From positions 192,232,530-192,296,529 of the forward strand of contig NC_135497.1 in assembly GCF_052857255.1 (NCBI RefSeq): 64,000 nucleotides of DNA, written 5' to 3'. Position 1 is the stretch's first letter, and each line of letters opens with the position of its first letter. Of this stretch, positions 1 to 11,433 are shown piece by piece. Source of the DNA: Amblyomma americanum. Its lineage: Eukaryota > Arthropoda > Arachnida > Ixodida > Ixodidae. The translations under genes and the position numbers were made by a program. The notes beneath the pieces are model-generated. The model made no database searches. It was not told where the DNA came from and saw only the letters and a list, made by a program, of their open reading frames with translations.

Positions 1-99
1 TTCATGAAAAAAATGTAAATGCACTGAACGTAGCTTCTGCGAACATGAAAATGAAAATGAAGTTGTTGTTGTTGTTGCCTGAAAAGATGATGGTATATG

Positions 100-417
100 A
101 AGTGAAAATTGGTTTTTGAGGAAAATAATTGGCGCAGTAACTGTCTCACTTATCTCGGTGGACACCCGAACCGCACCGTAAGGGAAATGATGAAGATGAG
201 AGTGAAAGAAGAAAGAGAGAAAGAGGTGCCGTAGTGGAGGGCTCCGGAATAATTTTGACCACCTGGAGATCTTTAACGTGCACTGCCATCGCACAGCACA
301 CACACGGGCTCCTTCTGCGTTTCACCTCCATCGAAACACTGCCGCTGCCGTCGGATTCGAACCCGGGTACTCCGGCTCAGTAGCCGAGCTCCGTAACCAA
401 TGAGCTACCGCGGCGAG
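100..417 (-). mobile_element. tRNA-derived SINE, Ruka-like, full length
   Basis: Read on the minus strand, the element starts with a tRNA-like head (A-box-like GCGGTAGCTCATTGGTTA, perfect B box GGTTCGAATCC). It continues with the shared SINE body (GATGGAGGTGAAACGC, GTGCACGTTAAAGATC) and a pyrimidine-rich tail ending near GCGCCAATTATTTTCC. The same body recurs at 1938, 25042, 40182, 48797, 51383 and 63778. From established knowledge this is the Ruka-type SINE of ixodid ticks, transcribed by RNA polymerase III and mobilised by a LINE reverse transcriptase. An open frame at 146-331 falls inside it and is not a gene. No clear target-site duplication was found. Confidence 0.85.
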
Positions 418-1937
418 TCTGCGTGCATTTCAGATGTCAGTTTACTACATCGCAGGAGCAGTTGAGTTTCAAAATAGGCATTGACATTTTCGCCTACTTT
501 AAAGGTAAAGTTATTCGCCCTTCGCCATGCTGAATAACTGCCCTGCTGACGCAGTTAGGGCAACGCAGTTTTGTACTTGAAGGAAGTTTTTTTAGCTCGG
601 GTGCAATAAAACCATCGTAAAACTGCGGTTTGTTGTACTTGCGTTCCTATGAATCGCCAGGAAAAGGTATCTTCTCGTTCGGCGTGCAATGGGCTGATAC
701 AGAAAACGCTGCGGCGGTTTAAACTGCCCATACATAGTCCGAGAAGACATCCTGCGATTATCCTACGCAGGATGTCTGAAGCTGCTGCATAGATGACATG
801 TCCCTAGCAAGTGGGCTGCGGGTGTAGAGACTGGAAAGTTTCTCGCGAATATGCCTGGGACATAGTGTTTCCTTTGGCATGAGAATGTCGTAGCCAATGA
901 TTGATCTCCATCCGTCTATGTGAATCTCAGAGTTTTATGCTGAAGGGGTTGGAGGTGAAAACAACAGGGCTCGTTGAAGATGCCATGATCAATGTTCAAG
1001 CTCATATGCTAGTGGAGCTTACCAGATACCCGCATTCTCCTAGCTACGGTGGTGACACATTGGACGTAATCTTAGGTCGACAAGTCGCCCTCCCCCTCAC
1101 TGTCGACTGCATGGAATTAGCTGTGATCTAGTAGCAGTGGGGAATGAACGTCGCATTGCTTTTTTTTTTTACAAACTCGACAATAAGAATTTCATTCGCG
1201 CTTATAGGCAGCCGGTTTTAACAAGGTGTCAGTCTGGCAATCTGTCAAAGAAATAAAACCGAATACCAGTGGTCAACAATCGAGAATTGAACTTTTGTCC
1301 TGTGTAAAGGGTGACCAATGCGAGCCGCGAGCTCAGGAGCGCCAGGATAAACTCGTAGGAGGAAATGCTACCTAACTAGTCAGATACAACTCAAGTCTGC
1401 AGTTACTGCCTCACAAAATCTCTTTGTGACAAGAGTAGCCCGTTCTTGAAGCTTTCCTTGTTACATAAACAAGAAGCTGACCAGCAAACGAAATTTTAAG
1501 GTCAAGAATAATTCTGATTCCTCTGGTTTGTTTGTTATAGTGAAACCGGAAATTTACTGTTGTGGCTGGTCAGCGTAGTAATACAAAATGCCGCGGAGCA
1601 TGACCCGTAGTTTCCAACAGCTATTTTTTTAAGTTGTATCCTACTATACTTGGACATACAGTTCATGCCGATGGGCGATGAAAAGGCGCAGCCGTTTGGT
1701 GGCAGAACACAATGACAGTAATCAGCGCGAATAGGATGATACCATACTTATGAGGCTGAATTGCTATTTATACATTGCAATTGTCGTTTTGTATTCTTTG
1801 CGGCTTTGGGACATAAGGTAGCCTTCCCTTTTTCTTTTTTTTTAATGTTGGAAACTTTAATGCGATAAACAATCAGGCGGTACTTGTAGGCTCTGCGAGA
1901 GTGCATTACAATGACAAAAGATGGTGCAACGTTGGTA
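418..1937. other. no gene recognised
   Basis: AT-rich, non-repetitive sequence. The longest open frame (901-1131, 76 codons) has no recognisable domain, and I see no repeat or RNA gene. Confidence 0.5.
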
Positions 1938-2157
1938 GCATGCGGGGTTTAAACGGCTCCGGCCATGAGACGTAATGGCGGTCTCCGGATTAAATTCGAC
2001 TGCCTGGGTATCTTCAACGTGCACTGACATCACACAGCACACAGACGCCTTTTGCGTTTCGCCCCCACCGAAACACTGCTGCTGTGGCCTGGATTGAACC
2101 CGAGGTACTCCGGCCGAGTAGCCGAACGCGTAACCACTGAGAAACGGCGGCGGCGGC
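1938..2157 (-). mobile_element. tRNA-derived SINE, Ruka-like, alternative short tail
   Basis: The minus strand shows a tRNA-like head (TCTCAGTGGTTACGCGTT, B-box variant GGTTCAATCC) and then the SINE body (GTGGGGGCGAAACGCAAAAG, GATGTCAGTGCACGTTGAAG). The tail is short and ends in GTTTAAACCCC instead of the long pyrimidine tail of the copy at 100. The same TTTAAACCCC-type end occurs at 21308, 40591 and 63960, so at least two tail subfamilies coexist. Confidence 0.8.
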
Positions 2158-2225
2158 GTGCGTGCGTGCGTGTGTGCGTGCGCGCGCGTTCGCGCGCGTG
2201 CACGTGCGCGTGCGCGCGTGAGAGA
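2158..2225. repeat. (GTGC/CGCG)-rich simple repeat
   Basis: Alternating purine-pyrimidine GTGCGTGTGCGCGCG tract next to the SINE head. Alternation of this kind can adopt Z-DNA. The open frames over it on both strands encode Arg/His/Ala repeats and are artefacts. Confidence 0.85.
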
Positions 2226-3527
2226 GAAAGAAATAGAGAGAGATGCCGGCTTTCTGCATATAAAGAAAAACGTATAATTCGTAAAAAAGAGGGCTTGCGA
2301 TGAGTCCACCACAAGCATAACAAGGGAGATATTATCATTCCAGAATTCACATCTGGTACACCCTTCCACCTGGAATACATCATTCTGTAATGAAATAAAT
2401 GTTCTAGTTTCAGTGCATGGTTCTGCGTGTTCACAGTTGCACATTTGTTGCCGAAACGCCAAGAGATAAGGACAGTGCGGTCAAAGGAGCTGGCAGACAA
2501 AATGGTTAGCCTTTCAAATAAGTGTGAAGGTAGATGTGTGTAGGAAATGCATTTTTTGTTTTAATGCGTTTATTTTAGTCGTGACACCGCTTATTCGCTT
2601 CGTCGCCTCCTGGAAAAAATAGGCGCCTTGAACGAGGTGAGAACAGTTACATTATCAGAATAGTGGTTCACCTGTATAGTCCGGCTCATAAATGACAGAA
2701 GACAGCTGCAAGGCGCGGCATATATTCATAGGACCATTCATTTTTTATGCAAAAGATCTGGTTAACCCGGTTTCTAACCAAAAATAAGCCTTCTAGGAAA
2801 CGTAGTTTCCCTGTACACAAAGCTGAAGACACCGCAAAATAAGCGGACATCTTGTGCGGACATCCAAAGCGGTGTTTTCAGTCAACTAATCATTTTAAAC
2901 TTCTTTATACTCTCTTTATTTATGACGGTGCTGAATTTGAGGCCAAGTTCAAACAGTACATTTCGGAAGCAAGGAGCGAAAGCACGGCCACTGACCAGAC
3001 GTCTCACTGGCATCACTCTATCAAGCGCTACGCACACTTAACAGTGTTCTGCTGCAGGGGTCTTCTGCGTTTTAAGTGAGCTCATTTGCGTTGCATGAAT
3101 GTTGCGAAATGCCCAAACAAAGGCAGGTCGGTGTCTCACGTAAGCAGAAGTGCTGCGCAGCAACTGGTAATTTACGCGGCAAAATAATTCAAATAAATGA
3201 AAAAAGAAATATCTGATTTAATAGAATGTTTGCAGTGCATCCTGCTAATTCCGTATTTTTGACAAAGCAATGCACAAAAATAGAACATGTTATCTGCCGC
3301 GAAAAAAAAAAAGAGCGCTTACAGCAAATTGTCTTCTGCTGCAAAATATGAGCCGATAAAACCCGAAATGTGGAGCATTTTTCCGAACAACTCGATTTGT
3401 ACCCGAATTTCAGCTCGCAAAATATCGCGCCGTTTTCAACCCCATAATTGCGGAAAATATAAAATACGAAAACCGAGGGCCGTGTTTATATAGCTGTACC
3501 ATCTACATCTTTAAAGGCAAAGTCGAG
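2226..3527. other. no gene recognised
   Basis: Unique AT-rich DNA. Short open frames at 2852-3079 and 3287-3493 carry no recognisable motif. The Gypsy element begins at the right edge. Confidence 0.5.
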
Positions 3528-3645
3528 TGTAAAATATTGTGACGAAGAAGACGACCAACTGTGCAGTGGCGCGGGCAGGAGCCATTAAATCATCTCATTG
3601 CCATCGATCATCGTGTCTGTTTTTTTGGCTGGCCGCCACGTAACA
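3528..3645 (+). repeat. putative 5' LTR (truncated or short)
   Basis: Starts with TG (3528, or 3538 at TGTGACGAAGAAGACG) and ends CCACGTAACA at 3645. It is followed by TTTGGGGGAGGTACGGGG, which sits where a primer-binding site is expected; I could not match it to a particular tRNA. It is only about 110 bp and unlike the 3' end of the element over most of its length, so it may be a truncated or recombined LTR. Confidence 0.5.
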
Positions 3646-4110
3646 TTTGGGGGAGGTACGGGGTCCCATCGACATCCTAGTCCGGGGAGCTTCGGTGTCC
3701 TGCGTCAGCCGTGGTCGTCAGCCGTGAGTTCTTGGCCTGCGTCGCTCGGCCGTGCCCCAACCTTTCAGACCCGTACCAACCTCGTCGTTGTCCCCCCCCC
3801 CCCCCTGTCCCCCGCCCAGACCTCTCAACGCGACGAACTGAACCCGACGCAAGGACCTCCTGACCTATCGACCCCACCGACCCGGGACGCCGCTTATATC
3901 TGAAGACACCTTTCTCCTGCCCAGGCCGTTCGGCGCGTCCTGGGGCCCCGACCGTCGGCTCTTGGCGACCTGCGGCCCGGAAGCTTCAAGACTGGGAATC
4001 ATTCAGCGGGCAGGAGCGCTCGCGCCAGTCCAGCAGCCATTAAATCATCTCATTGCCATCGATCATCGTGTCTGTTTCTTTGGCTGGTCGCCATCTTTGG
4101 TGGAGGTGCG
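3580..4110 (+). repeat. direct duplication of LTR end and leader start
   Basis: A block of about 59 bp at 3580-3638 recurs at 4035-4093 with two mismatches. After a 6-bp indel both copies continue into TTTGGKGGAGGTRCGG. The element therefore carries two successive LTR-end/primer-site segments 455 bp apart before gag. The sequence between them (3646-4034) is GC-rich leader and LTR-like DNA. Template switching or recombination between related copies would explain it. Confidence 0.75.
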
Positions 4111-4169
4111 GAGTTTACGCTGAGCACACCACGCAGCTTCGTAGTGGTCGTCAGGCCGGGTCTACCAGC

Positions 4170-5354
4170 ATGGCTCCACCCGGCGAGTCAAGGAGCCCCA
4201 CTAACACCACTACCGCTCCTTTCGTGATCATGGCTCCTCCTCGCGAACCCGGCATCTTTTCTGGCACTGATGGCCCGGATGTGGAAGACTGGCTTAACCT
4301 CTACGAACGCGTCAGCACCTATAACAGATGGGACCCTACGTTAAGGCTCGCCAATGTCATCTTTTACCTCTATGGCACGGCACGAGTGTGGTACGAGACC
4401 CACGAGGAAGACCTAACAAGCTGGGACACCTTTAAGGAGAACTTGAGGACGCTATTCGGTAGGCCTGATGACCGCTAGTTTACCGCCAAGAAACAGCTTG
4501 CGTCTCGAGCACAATATTCGACAGAAAGCTACGTGGCCTACATTCAGGACATCTTGGCTCTTTTCCACAAGGTCGACGCTGCCATGATTGAGACCGATAA
4601 GGTGGACCACGGGCTCAAAGGCATTGCAGACGTTGCTTTCAACTTGCTTGTTTTTAAAGACTGTGCCACAATCGACCCCATCATTAAAGAGTGCCGTAGA
4701 TTTGAGCAAGTGAAAGGCCGCCGCATTCCGCAATCGTTTTCTCGCCTTCCTAACACGGCCGCGACATCTTCCTGTGAGGGCCAGCGATCGCTATCTCGCG
4801 CCCGCTCGGACGCCCCTGTTGTCACCGATTCAGTCACCCGGATCGTCCGACGTGAACTGGACGCCCTCGCACCTGTCATATCCCCACCATCCGTCCCTGA
4901 TACTACCCTGCCCGTCGTATCGCTTATTCAGGCTGTCATCAAGCAAGAACTGGCAAACCTGGATCTTTCCCACCAGGTGTGTTCCATTGGCCGCCCACCC
5001 GTCCGCCAGCCTCCTTCCCCTGCTTTCCGCCCCGCCTACTACTCCACGTCCCGGTACCGCAATCCGGCGGAATGGCGCATGGCTGACTACCGACCCATCT
5101 GCTTTCTCTGCTCCCGCGTTGGAAGTATCTCTCGACATTGCCGCAGCCCTTGGTCGCCGCCTCCCCGCGGTGGCTTCTCCAACTACCGACCTGACCCTCA
5201 GCGCCGCTTTTCGCCCCCCTCCCAGCCCGATCAGTCTGCTCCCTCCTTCCGGAATTCCCGTTCTCCCTCGCCCCAAGGCCGTCGCTCACGCTCACCGCAG
5301 TTGCCCCGTATTTCGGCCACTGCCCCCTACGTCCGCTCCACTCTGGAAAACTAG
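4170..5354 (+). pseudogene. gag: Gypsy gag (broken by one stop)
   Basis: Frame of about 394 codons from the ATG at 4170, chosen because it is the first ATG after the leader and opens a Pro-rich start (MAPPGESRSP). Residues of about 40-100 (WLNLYERVSTYNRW ... TFKENLRTLFG) resemble the retrotransposon gag capsid domain. An in-frame TAG at 4476 interrupts it. The middle is basic and Ser/Arg/Pro-rich. Near 5100 is a zinc knuckle with CFLC and a late HC, but the His expected after the fourth spacer residue is Ser, so the CCHC site is broken. Gag would form the particle and bind the RNA. The protease region follows in another frame. Confidence 0.85.
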
Positions 5355-6172
5355 CTGATGCAGCTCCCGAAGGTGACGCTGCATCAATGAGCCCAACCAG
5401 AAATCTTCTACCGACCATCCGACCGAACTTACTGGACGTCTAAGTCGACGGTTTTCCTGTGCACGCCCTCTTTTACACTGGTGCAAATGTATCTGTGATG
5501 AGTTCTGCCCTTTGCCGTCCCCTCCGCAAAGTGCTCACGCCTGCAACGTGCCTCGTGCGTGTGGCGGATGGAGGCACCCCTTCTGTGGACGGGCTATGTA
5601 CTGCTCGCATCACTGTTGCCGGCCACAGTACCCCGGTTCAGTTCCCCGTTGTGTCCACATGCGCCCACGACCTCATTCTCGGCATAGATTTCCTCTCTGA
5701 CCATTCAGCTCTGAGTCACTGCTCGCAGGGTGTCCTACAACTCGAGCTCCCACAACTCCGTTCCGAACGCGTCGATCCCTCTCTCCGCCTGTTCAATGCA
5801 GACTATGCTCGCCTGCCCTCTCAAGCCGCCTCCTTTGTTGCACTGACACCCTCTGCCCCCGTTCCCGATGGTGACTGCCTCGTTGCACCTAGTAGCGATC
5901 TCCTGCTGACCCGCAACGTTGCTCTGCTCTATACCATCGCCTCGGTCCAGGCGAACACGCTGTCTCTGCCGTTCCTCAACTTCGGCTTCTCTCCTCAAGT
6001 TCTTCCATCCGGCATTTTCGCTGCTACTATCTCACCCCTCGCACTGTGCCAAGTCGCTGCATTCGACGCCGCTCCTCAAGATCACGCAGGCCATCCCCAG
6101 ATTACCTCTCTTTCTACAGATGCCTTCCCGACCATGATGCCCTCCGACCTGCGTCGCGCCCTTCGTCGGTCA
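5355..6172 (+). pseudogene. Gypsy protease region, active site lost
   Basis: The frame after gag reads NLLPTIRPNLLDV, then an in-frame TAA at 5441, then VDGFPVHALFYTGANVSVM. In retroviral-type aspartic proteases the box is (D)TGA; here the Asp is Tyr (TAC), so this copy lacks its catalytic residue. The C-terminal ILGIDFL motif near 5677 supports the family. The continuing frame (to 6187) has no obvious further domain and appears to be spacer before RT. Near 6170 it joins abruptly to sequence from the middle of RT, marking an internal deletion. Confidence 0.8.
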
Positions 6173-7021
6173 CCTTCGAGCGCATGATGGACGCCCTTCT
6201 GCACGGATTCAAATGGTCCACGTGCCTCTGCTATCTCGACGACGTCATTGTCTTCTGCCCCAGCTTTTCCTCTCACCTCGATGACCTTTCCAAGATTCTT
6301 TGCTTGTTCCGCCATGCCGGCCTGCAGCTCAACTCCTCCAAATGCCGTTTCTCGCGTCGCCAGATCACAATCTTGGGCAATGTCATCGATGCCACGGGTG
6401 TTCACCCTGACCCAGCCTAGATCCGAGCCGTGAAAGACTTCCCGGTGCCCCGTTCCTGCAACGGCGTACGGAGCTTCTTGGGGGCTGTGCTCCTACTTCC
6501 GCCGATTCATGCCCGGATTTACTGACATCGCCCGCCCCCTCAGTGATCTTCTAAAAAAGGATATCACTTTCACCTGGGGACCTCTACAAGAAAACGCCTT
6601 TGCCGCTCTAATCTCGAAGCTCACCACCTCGCCTGTCTTGGCACACTTCGATGTGGCCGCTCCCACTGAAGTCCGCACTGACGCCAGCGGTCACAGAATC
6701 GGCGCTGTCCTTCCTCGGCGGAAATCTGGGTCTGACCGTGTCATTGCCTATACCAGCCTCCTCCTCCCTACATCAGAGCGCAATTACTCCATCAAGGAAC
6801 GCGAGTGCTTGGCCTTTGTGTGGGCCGTTCGAAAATTTCGCCCGGATTTGTACGTCCGCTCTTTTACGGTTGTCACCAACAACCATGCGCTCTGCTGGCT
6901 CTCCTCACTGAAATATCCTACTGTCCGGCTAGGTCGCTGGGCTTTACGCCTACAAGACTACGCCTACATCGTGGTCTATAAGTCCGGTCGGCTGCACACC
7001 GATGCTGATTGCCTCTCGTGA
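6173..7021 (+). pseudogene. Gypsy RT (C-terminal half) and RNase H
   Basis: The fragment starts in the RT palm at TFERMMDALLHGF and contains the metal-binding YLDD box near 6230, then the thumb/connection (QITILGNVIDATGVHP). Motif A, with the first catalytic Asp, is missing. A TAG at 6418 and a frameshift in the SFLG segment near 6485 follow. The next frame (6509-7018) reads MPGFTDIARPLSDLL, then RNase H TDASGHRIGAVL, ending at a TGA (7019) that falls just before the usual link to integrase. RT and RNase H would copy the element RNA and remove the template; this copy cannot. Confidence 0.88.
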
Positions 7022-8345
7022 TATCCCGTTGACTCTTGTGACCATTCTGGCAGTAACTGCACCACTGACCTGTTCTCGCTCTCTGCTATTACTCACTTTA
7101 GTGATGAGCAGCGACGGGATATCGAGCTCCGCTCTATTATTGACCGCCTTAACGCCTCCCCTTCTGACCCTGCTCTGCGCCGGTTTGTGCTGCATCATGA
7201 CACTATACCGCAGAAGCCTGAACACCGCCGGCCTCGACCTCCTGCTCGTTGTGCCAAAGCACCTGCGCACTGATGTCCTCCACGAGCTCAATGACCTCCC
7301 CACTGCTGGACATCTGGGTGTCTCGCGTACTTACGCCCACCTGCGTCGTCGCTTTTTTTGGCCCCACCTCTACCAGTCCGTATGCCGCTATGTTCGTGCC
7401 TGTGACCAATTCCAGCGCCGGAAACGTCCTGCCACTCTCTCAGCGGGTATGCTCCAACCTGTTGATGTGCCCCTTGAACCTTTCTATTATGTTGGGTTGG
7501 ATCTTTTGGGTCCATTTCCTGAGTCCACCTCCGGAAACAAATGAATTGCCATTGCCGCCGATTATGCCACTCGCTACGCAATCACGCGGGTCCTCCCCAC
7601 CAGTACTGCTACTTACGTTGCCGACTTTTTCCTGTACGACCTCATCCTCCATCATGGTGCGCCCTGCCAAATTCTCACCGACCACGGCCGTTGCTTTCTC
7701 TCTAAAGTTGTCGGCGACATTCTCCGTTCCTTCTCGACTAAACATAAGCTGACAACCGCCTATCATCCCCAAACCAACGGACTCACAGAGCGCAACCGCA
7801 CTCTCACGGATATGCTCGCAATGTACGTTTCCCCGGACCATCGGGACTGGGACACTGCCCTTCCATACGTGACTTTCGCCTACAATTCTTCCCGTCATGA
7901 CACTGCCGGTTACTCACCGTTCTATTTTTTGTACAGCCGTGAGCCCCAATTATCATTGGACACGCTGCTTCCGACATCTCCTTCACCGCCTTCTGAATAT
8001 GCACACGACGCAATTGCCCGGGCCAACCACGCCCGCCAGCTGACTAGATACCGACTACAAGCATCGCAGGCCTCACAGCAGGACTACTACGACTGCCGCC
8101 ATTGCATGGTAACTTTCTCCCCTGGAGCCCTCGTTTTGCTTTTGTCGCCATCACGCCGCGTCGGGCTTTGCGAAAAACTTCTGTCCCGGTAAGTTGGCCC
8201 ATACCGTGTGCTCCGCCAGGTCACCGCTGTCACCTACGAGATCACCCCGGCCTTCCCGGAGACCACCTCCCGTGCAAATCAGCGTAACGTTGTTCACGTC
8301 ACTCGCCTCAAGCCCTACCTCTCGCCATCCGTTGCCACACCCTAA
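7022..8345 (+). pseudogene. Gypsy integrase, multiply broken
   Basis: After the TGA the frame reads YPVDSCDHSG. It shifts near 7203 and resumes with YRRSLNTAGLDLLLVV. The HHCC zinc domain is visible (DVLHELNDLPTAGHLG ... CDQF) but the last Cys is Phe. The DDE core follows: LDLLGPF, then a TGA at 7542, LTDHGRCF near 7675 and LTERNRTL near 7785. A TAA at 8190 interrupts the C-terminal part, which ends with VVHVTRLKPYLSPS and a normal TAA at 8343. The integrase would insert the cDNA. All three DDE acidic residues seem present, but the stops rule out a full protein. Confidence 0.87.
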
Positions 8346-8381
8346 TTTGCACCGAGACGGTGTTTTTGCGACCGGGGGCCG

Positions 8382-8546
8382 TGCAACGGATATTCTTTGT
8401 GAAGACGAGGTGAACGAAGTGTCTCGGAGGTGCGCGCTCTCCGGGCTTGGGTGCTCTATGCTGTGCACTGTGCGGGCCCTGTGCTCTTGGCCTATCTGCT
8501 GTGCCCGGGGCGTTCTTTAGTCGTTCCCGTCTTGGACGACGTAACA
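8382..8546 (+). repeat. putative 3' LTR with polypurine tract
   Basis: A G-rich run (ACCGGGGGCCG) just upstream is a reasonable polypurine tract. The LTR-like end begins TGCAACGGATATTC and ends ACGACGTAACA at 8546, then ATAT. Only the edges resemble the 5' end; the interior is GC-rich and different. Confidence 0.55.
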
Positions 8547-9015
8547 ATATAGATCAATGGCTATAGGTGTGAATGAAAACGCGGCTTCTGAAATGTTAGG
8601 TATGAGAAGCAAATTTCTAATAGCCAAAAATTGTGCCAGAAAATGAAATCAGAGGAAATCTACGCAAACAAGCCTGTTACAAGTACTTTTCATCATGTGG
8701 CAAGGATCTCCGCGATTGACAAAGGGACCATCGATACTCTTGCTAGCGAGCGGTACAGCTCCGAGCAGTTTGAGGAACAATGAAGTACATACACACACTT
8801 GCGCTTGACAATAGCCCAAGGAGAGAACAGAAACGTAGAACGTGTACCTGGCATAAGTGTATGCAATAGCCACTGCATGTTCACTCCTATCGTTTGTATG
8901 ATGAAAAAGAATTGCCCCTTACACAACCGGAGCAGAATAGCAAGACTTTGAACTGAATTAGGTTTGTCCTGTTCCTCCCTCACCCACTCTGTATCCTCTT
9001 ATGCGTAATAAATAT

Positions 9016-9364
9016 TGCTGCGAATCTTTGCGGTGTTCTTTTCTCATCCTTCAAAGCTGCCGCCACGCCGCTTTATCGCTTTGTTTGCGACGCAAGACGC
9101 GACTAGATTTATCTCGATCGATCGCATCGAGGCGGAGCCGATTCTACGTAGTACCAGAATGTTCTAGTAACTTTGCACGCCGTATCTCGAATGTTCGCTA
9201 TAAGCTTTAAATTGAGCACGGCCGAGAGCGGCGGGCATTTTGTTGAACGACCGCCGAGCACACCTGTTGTTACGCTGCCGCGCAAGTCAACCCAAATAGT
9301 TTCGTTTGGAAGCCATTCTCGGTGTTTTCCTGCTCGCCGGACTGCAGTCACCACTGCGTGACGA
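9016..9364 (+). repeat. solo LTR, diverged copy
   Basis: About 350 bp matching 39014-39390 along its length. Shared blocks include GCGAATCTTTGC, TTTGCGACGCAAGACGCGAC, CCAGAATGTTCTAGTAACTT, GCTTTAAATTGAGCACGGCC and GTGCAGTCACCAC-like ends. This copy lacks the AATAAA of the other and its terminal CA is mutated. No internal retrotransposon genes are attached, so it is read as a solo LTR left by recombination. Confidence 0.65.
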
Positions 9365-9679
9365 AATTTCATTATTGAAGCGTGTCCTGCAATTCTCGGA
9401 TACGGTTAGATTTGCCACCAAAGCAACATACGTTTCTTACAGATAAACACAGTAACCCTTTCATTAATGTTAGCAGAGCAATTTAAAGAAGCCGGCCTTA
9501 CAGCTGATATCCCAAATATATGTAAGGAGTCTTCTTCGCTCTCATCTTCGATGTTTCAAATCGTAACCACTCAAGGCGAAATCCCTCACTGCGCTTTCCT
9601 GCTGGAGGCGTGGGACGAACAATAGACAGAACGGAGCCGGCTTCAGAGCGATGAGAATAGCGAGAAAGTACCACCGTTA

Positions 9680-10250
9680 GGGAATTAGAGCAGAGAGGTT
9701 GGGCGGGAGTAGTGATAAAGAGGGGGGGAGGGGGGTGGCAGGAGCCGCTTTTGCTTCATTAGAGGAGCACCGAAACGAATTAGTCCCGGGAATGAACCTC
9801 AACGCGATAATTTTGCGAAGCGGCTTAACTTTCCAGCTCGCGAAATCGCTAATCAACTCCGCTGCTCCCGGGAGCGCGAACACAAAGGCGAGGCAGCGCC
9901 ACGTGCGGCGAGGAGCTATTGTCATTCGGAAATTGAGAGAGAAAGTTGCCGGCCGGGCTGAGCCATGTGAAAGTAACCTTAACCAGCGCAGAAGCACCCG
10001 AGCGTGTCCGGGACCTCTCGACGTTAGTGCAAAACGAAGAGCAGAAGGCAAACAACAACAACAAAAAAACGAGATAACGCTCTAATAAATGAGGGACCGG
10101 CGATTGTTGCGCCATAAATATCGGATTGACTTCCGTCGCGCGCTTCACTCCGAGGCGCGAAGCTAATTAGCTGCGCACACGCCGAACAAAGCCGGCTGAT
10201 GTGCTTTCTTTCCTGGCAGGCCAGATTCGCGTGTGCCTATAACCACGGTC
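9680..10250. other. unique CpG-rich segment, possible regulatory DNA
   Basis: Sequence here is not shared with any repeat in the window, is richer in CG dinucleotides than its surroundings, and contains several homeodomain-type cores (GAATTAG, GCTAATTAGCTG). There is no convincing open frame. Exon, promoter or enhancer are all possible, and nothing decides between them. Confidence 0.3.
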
Positions 10251-11422
10251 CCTACCCACCCACCCACTCACTCTTTTTCTTCCCCCGCCCCCACAGACTC
10301 GGCACGCACGGAAGTTCGTTTTTTTTTCGTTTCTTCATGACGAGCTTCAGCTCCGCGTGAAGCTTGGACACCGTTCGCGGCGCTTGCAGTAATGTAAAAC
10401 AGCCTGGAGCCGCGCGGAAACATGACCCCGATTAACTATAACACGCGCGAGGCATGGGGAAGTTGCGGTGGGAACGGAGGCGTAAACCTGATGTATATAC
10501 ACGCTCCGTTGCAACACGTTCGCACGTAGGTAATCATTTGTCAGTTCTCTATCAGAAGCAATAATTATTGCCACAGTCCTCTCACGAGAACGCGATTGCG
10601 ATCTCCCATATGAATAACTACTCTTTTTATAAATAGACCGATTACACAAAGCCCAATACGCATACGCACGCTTACCAGAGGCAGTTAAGCCGCCATCTTA
10701 GCTGTGTAGTCTTTCGCGACGCCACCTATGCGACAGCCCGCTTTCCTTCGCGCTCCCTTGGTATTTATCGCATTCACTACGGGGCTGCGGAGGGTGGGGC
10801 ACAGTAGGTGCAGCTCTGAGAGGCGCAGCAGCTGCTGTGACGCAGGGAGGAGGCGACCGCAGCGGCTACTATGCACTTGTCACTTGGGGTGCATTACTTG
10901 TCACTCGAACCTTTAGGCTTAGAATGTTGAAGGCGGCGATCAAAACGCGCTTGCCTTAATTTTCCAATGACCTGCCAGAAAAACATTCGTATGCATTTTG
11001 AGGAGAGCTTCGCTATTTTGAGGCTTAACAGCACGAGACCTGGGCAGCACAAGCGAGTTATGCCCTTTTTCAATTAAAGAAGTTCGTGTGAAGCTCGCGT
11101 GTTCTGCGAGAAATTAGAAAGAAAAATAAGACTGAAAATTTTGAGTGGGCTACCTGGATTGAATGACAATTAGTTGTCTGGCTGCTCAGTGTATTTCGCA
11201 GCTGCCCGTTGCAACACTGGGGTTCATTTTAATTTTAGAAAATTTTCATTTTAGCGGCTGTTGCAGCGCCGCCCAACCCGGCACTATCTGAGTGCTTGCC
11301 TGACCATGCTTGACGACGCCGCATTATGTGCAGTCTCAAGCTAGTTCTTTTTCTTTATGGTGGGAAATATTGAGTAAGATGCTGGCAATATTTCGACATG
11401 AATGCATGCTCTAAATATGCTA
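10251..11422. other. no gene recognised
   Basis: Mixed unique sequence with no open frame of recognisable content and no repeat shared within the window. Confidence 0.5.
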
Positions 11423-11433
11423 GTATATTTACG

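Larger units (their letters stand above)
3528..8546 (+). mobile_element. decayed Gypsy-type LTR retrotransposon
   Basis: About 5 kb with gag, protease, RT, RNase H and integrase in the Gypsy (Metaviridae) order, all on the plus strand. The domains are recognisable by short motifs: a zinc-knuckle remnant, a TGA protease box, YLDD, TDASG, and integrase LTDHGR and TERN. Decay is heavy. Nonsense codons interrupt gag (4476) and the pol region (5441, 6418, 7019, 7542, 8190). Frameshifts lie near 6485 and 7203, and the front half of RT is deleted near 6170. The two LTR-like ends share the start TG and the end CGTAACA but differ inside. A 4-bp ATAT flanks the alternative start at 3538 and the end at 8546, which could be a target-site duplication. 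The copy cannot be autonomous. Confidence 0.85.

Noticed and set aside
1857..2500. 201- and 156-codon minus-strand frames
   Set aside because: They run through a SINE and a GTGC simple repeat, with Arg/Ala/His repeats and no domain.
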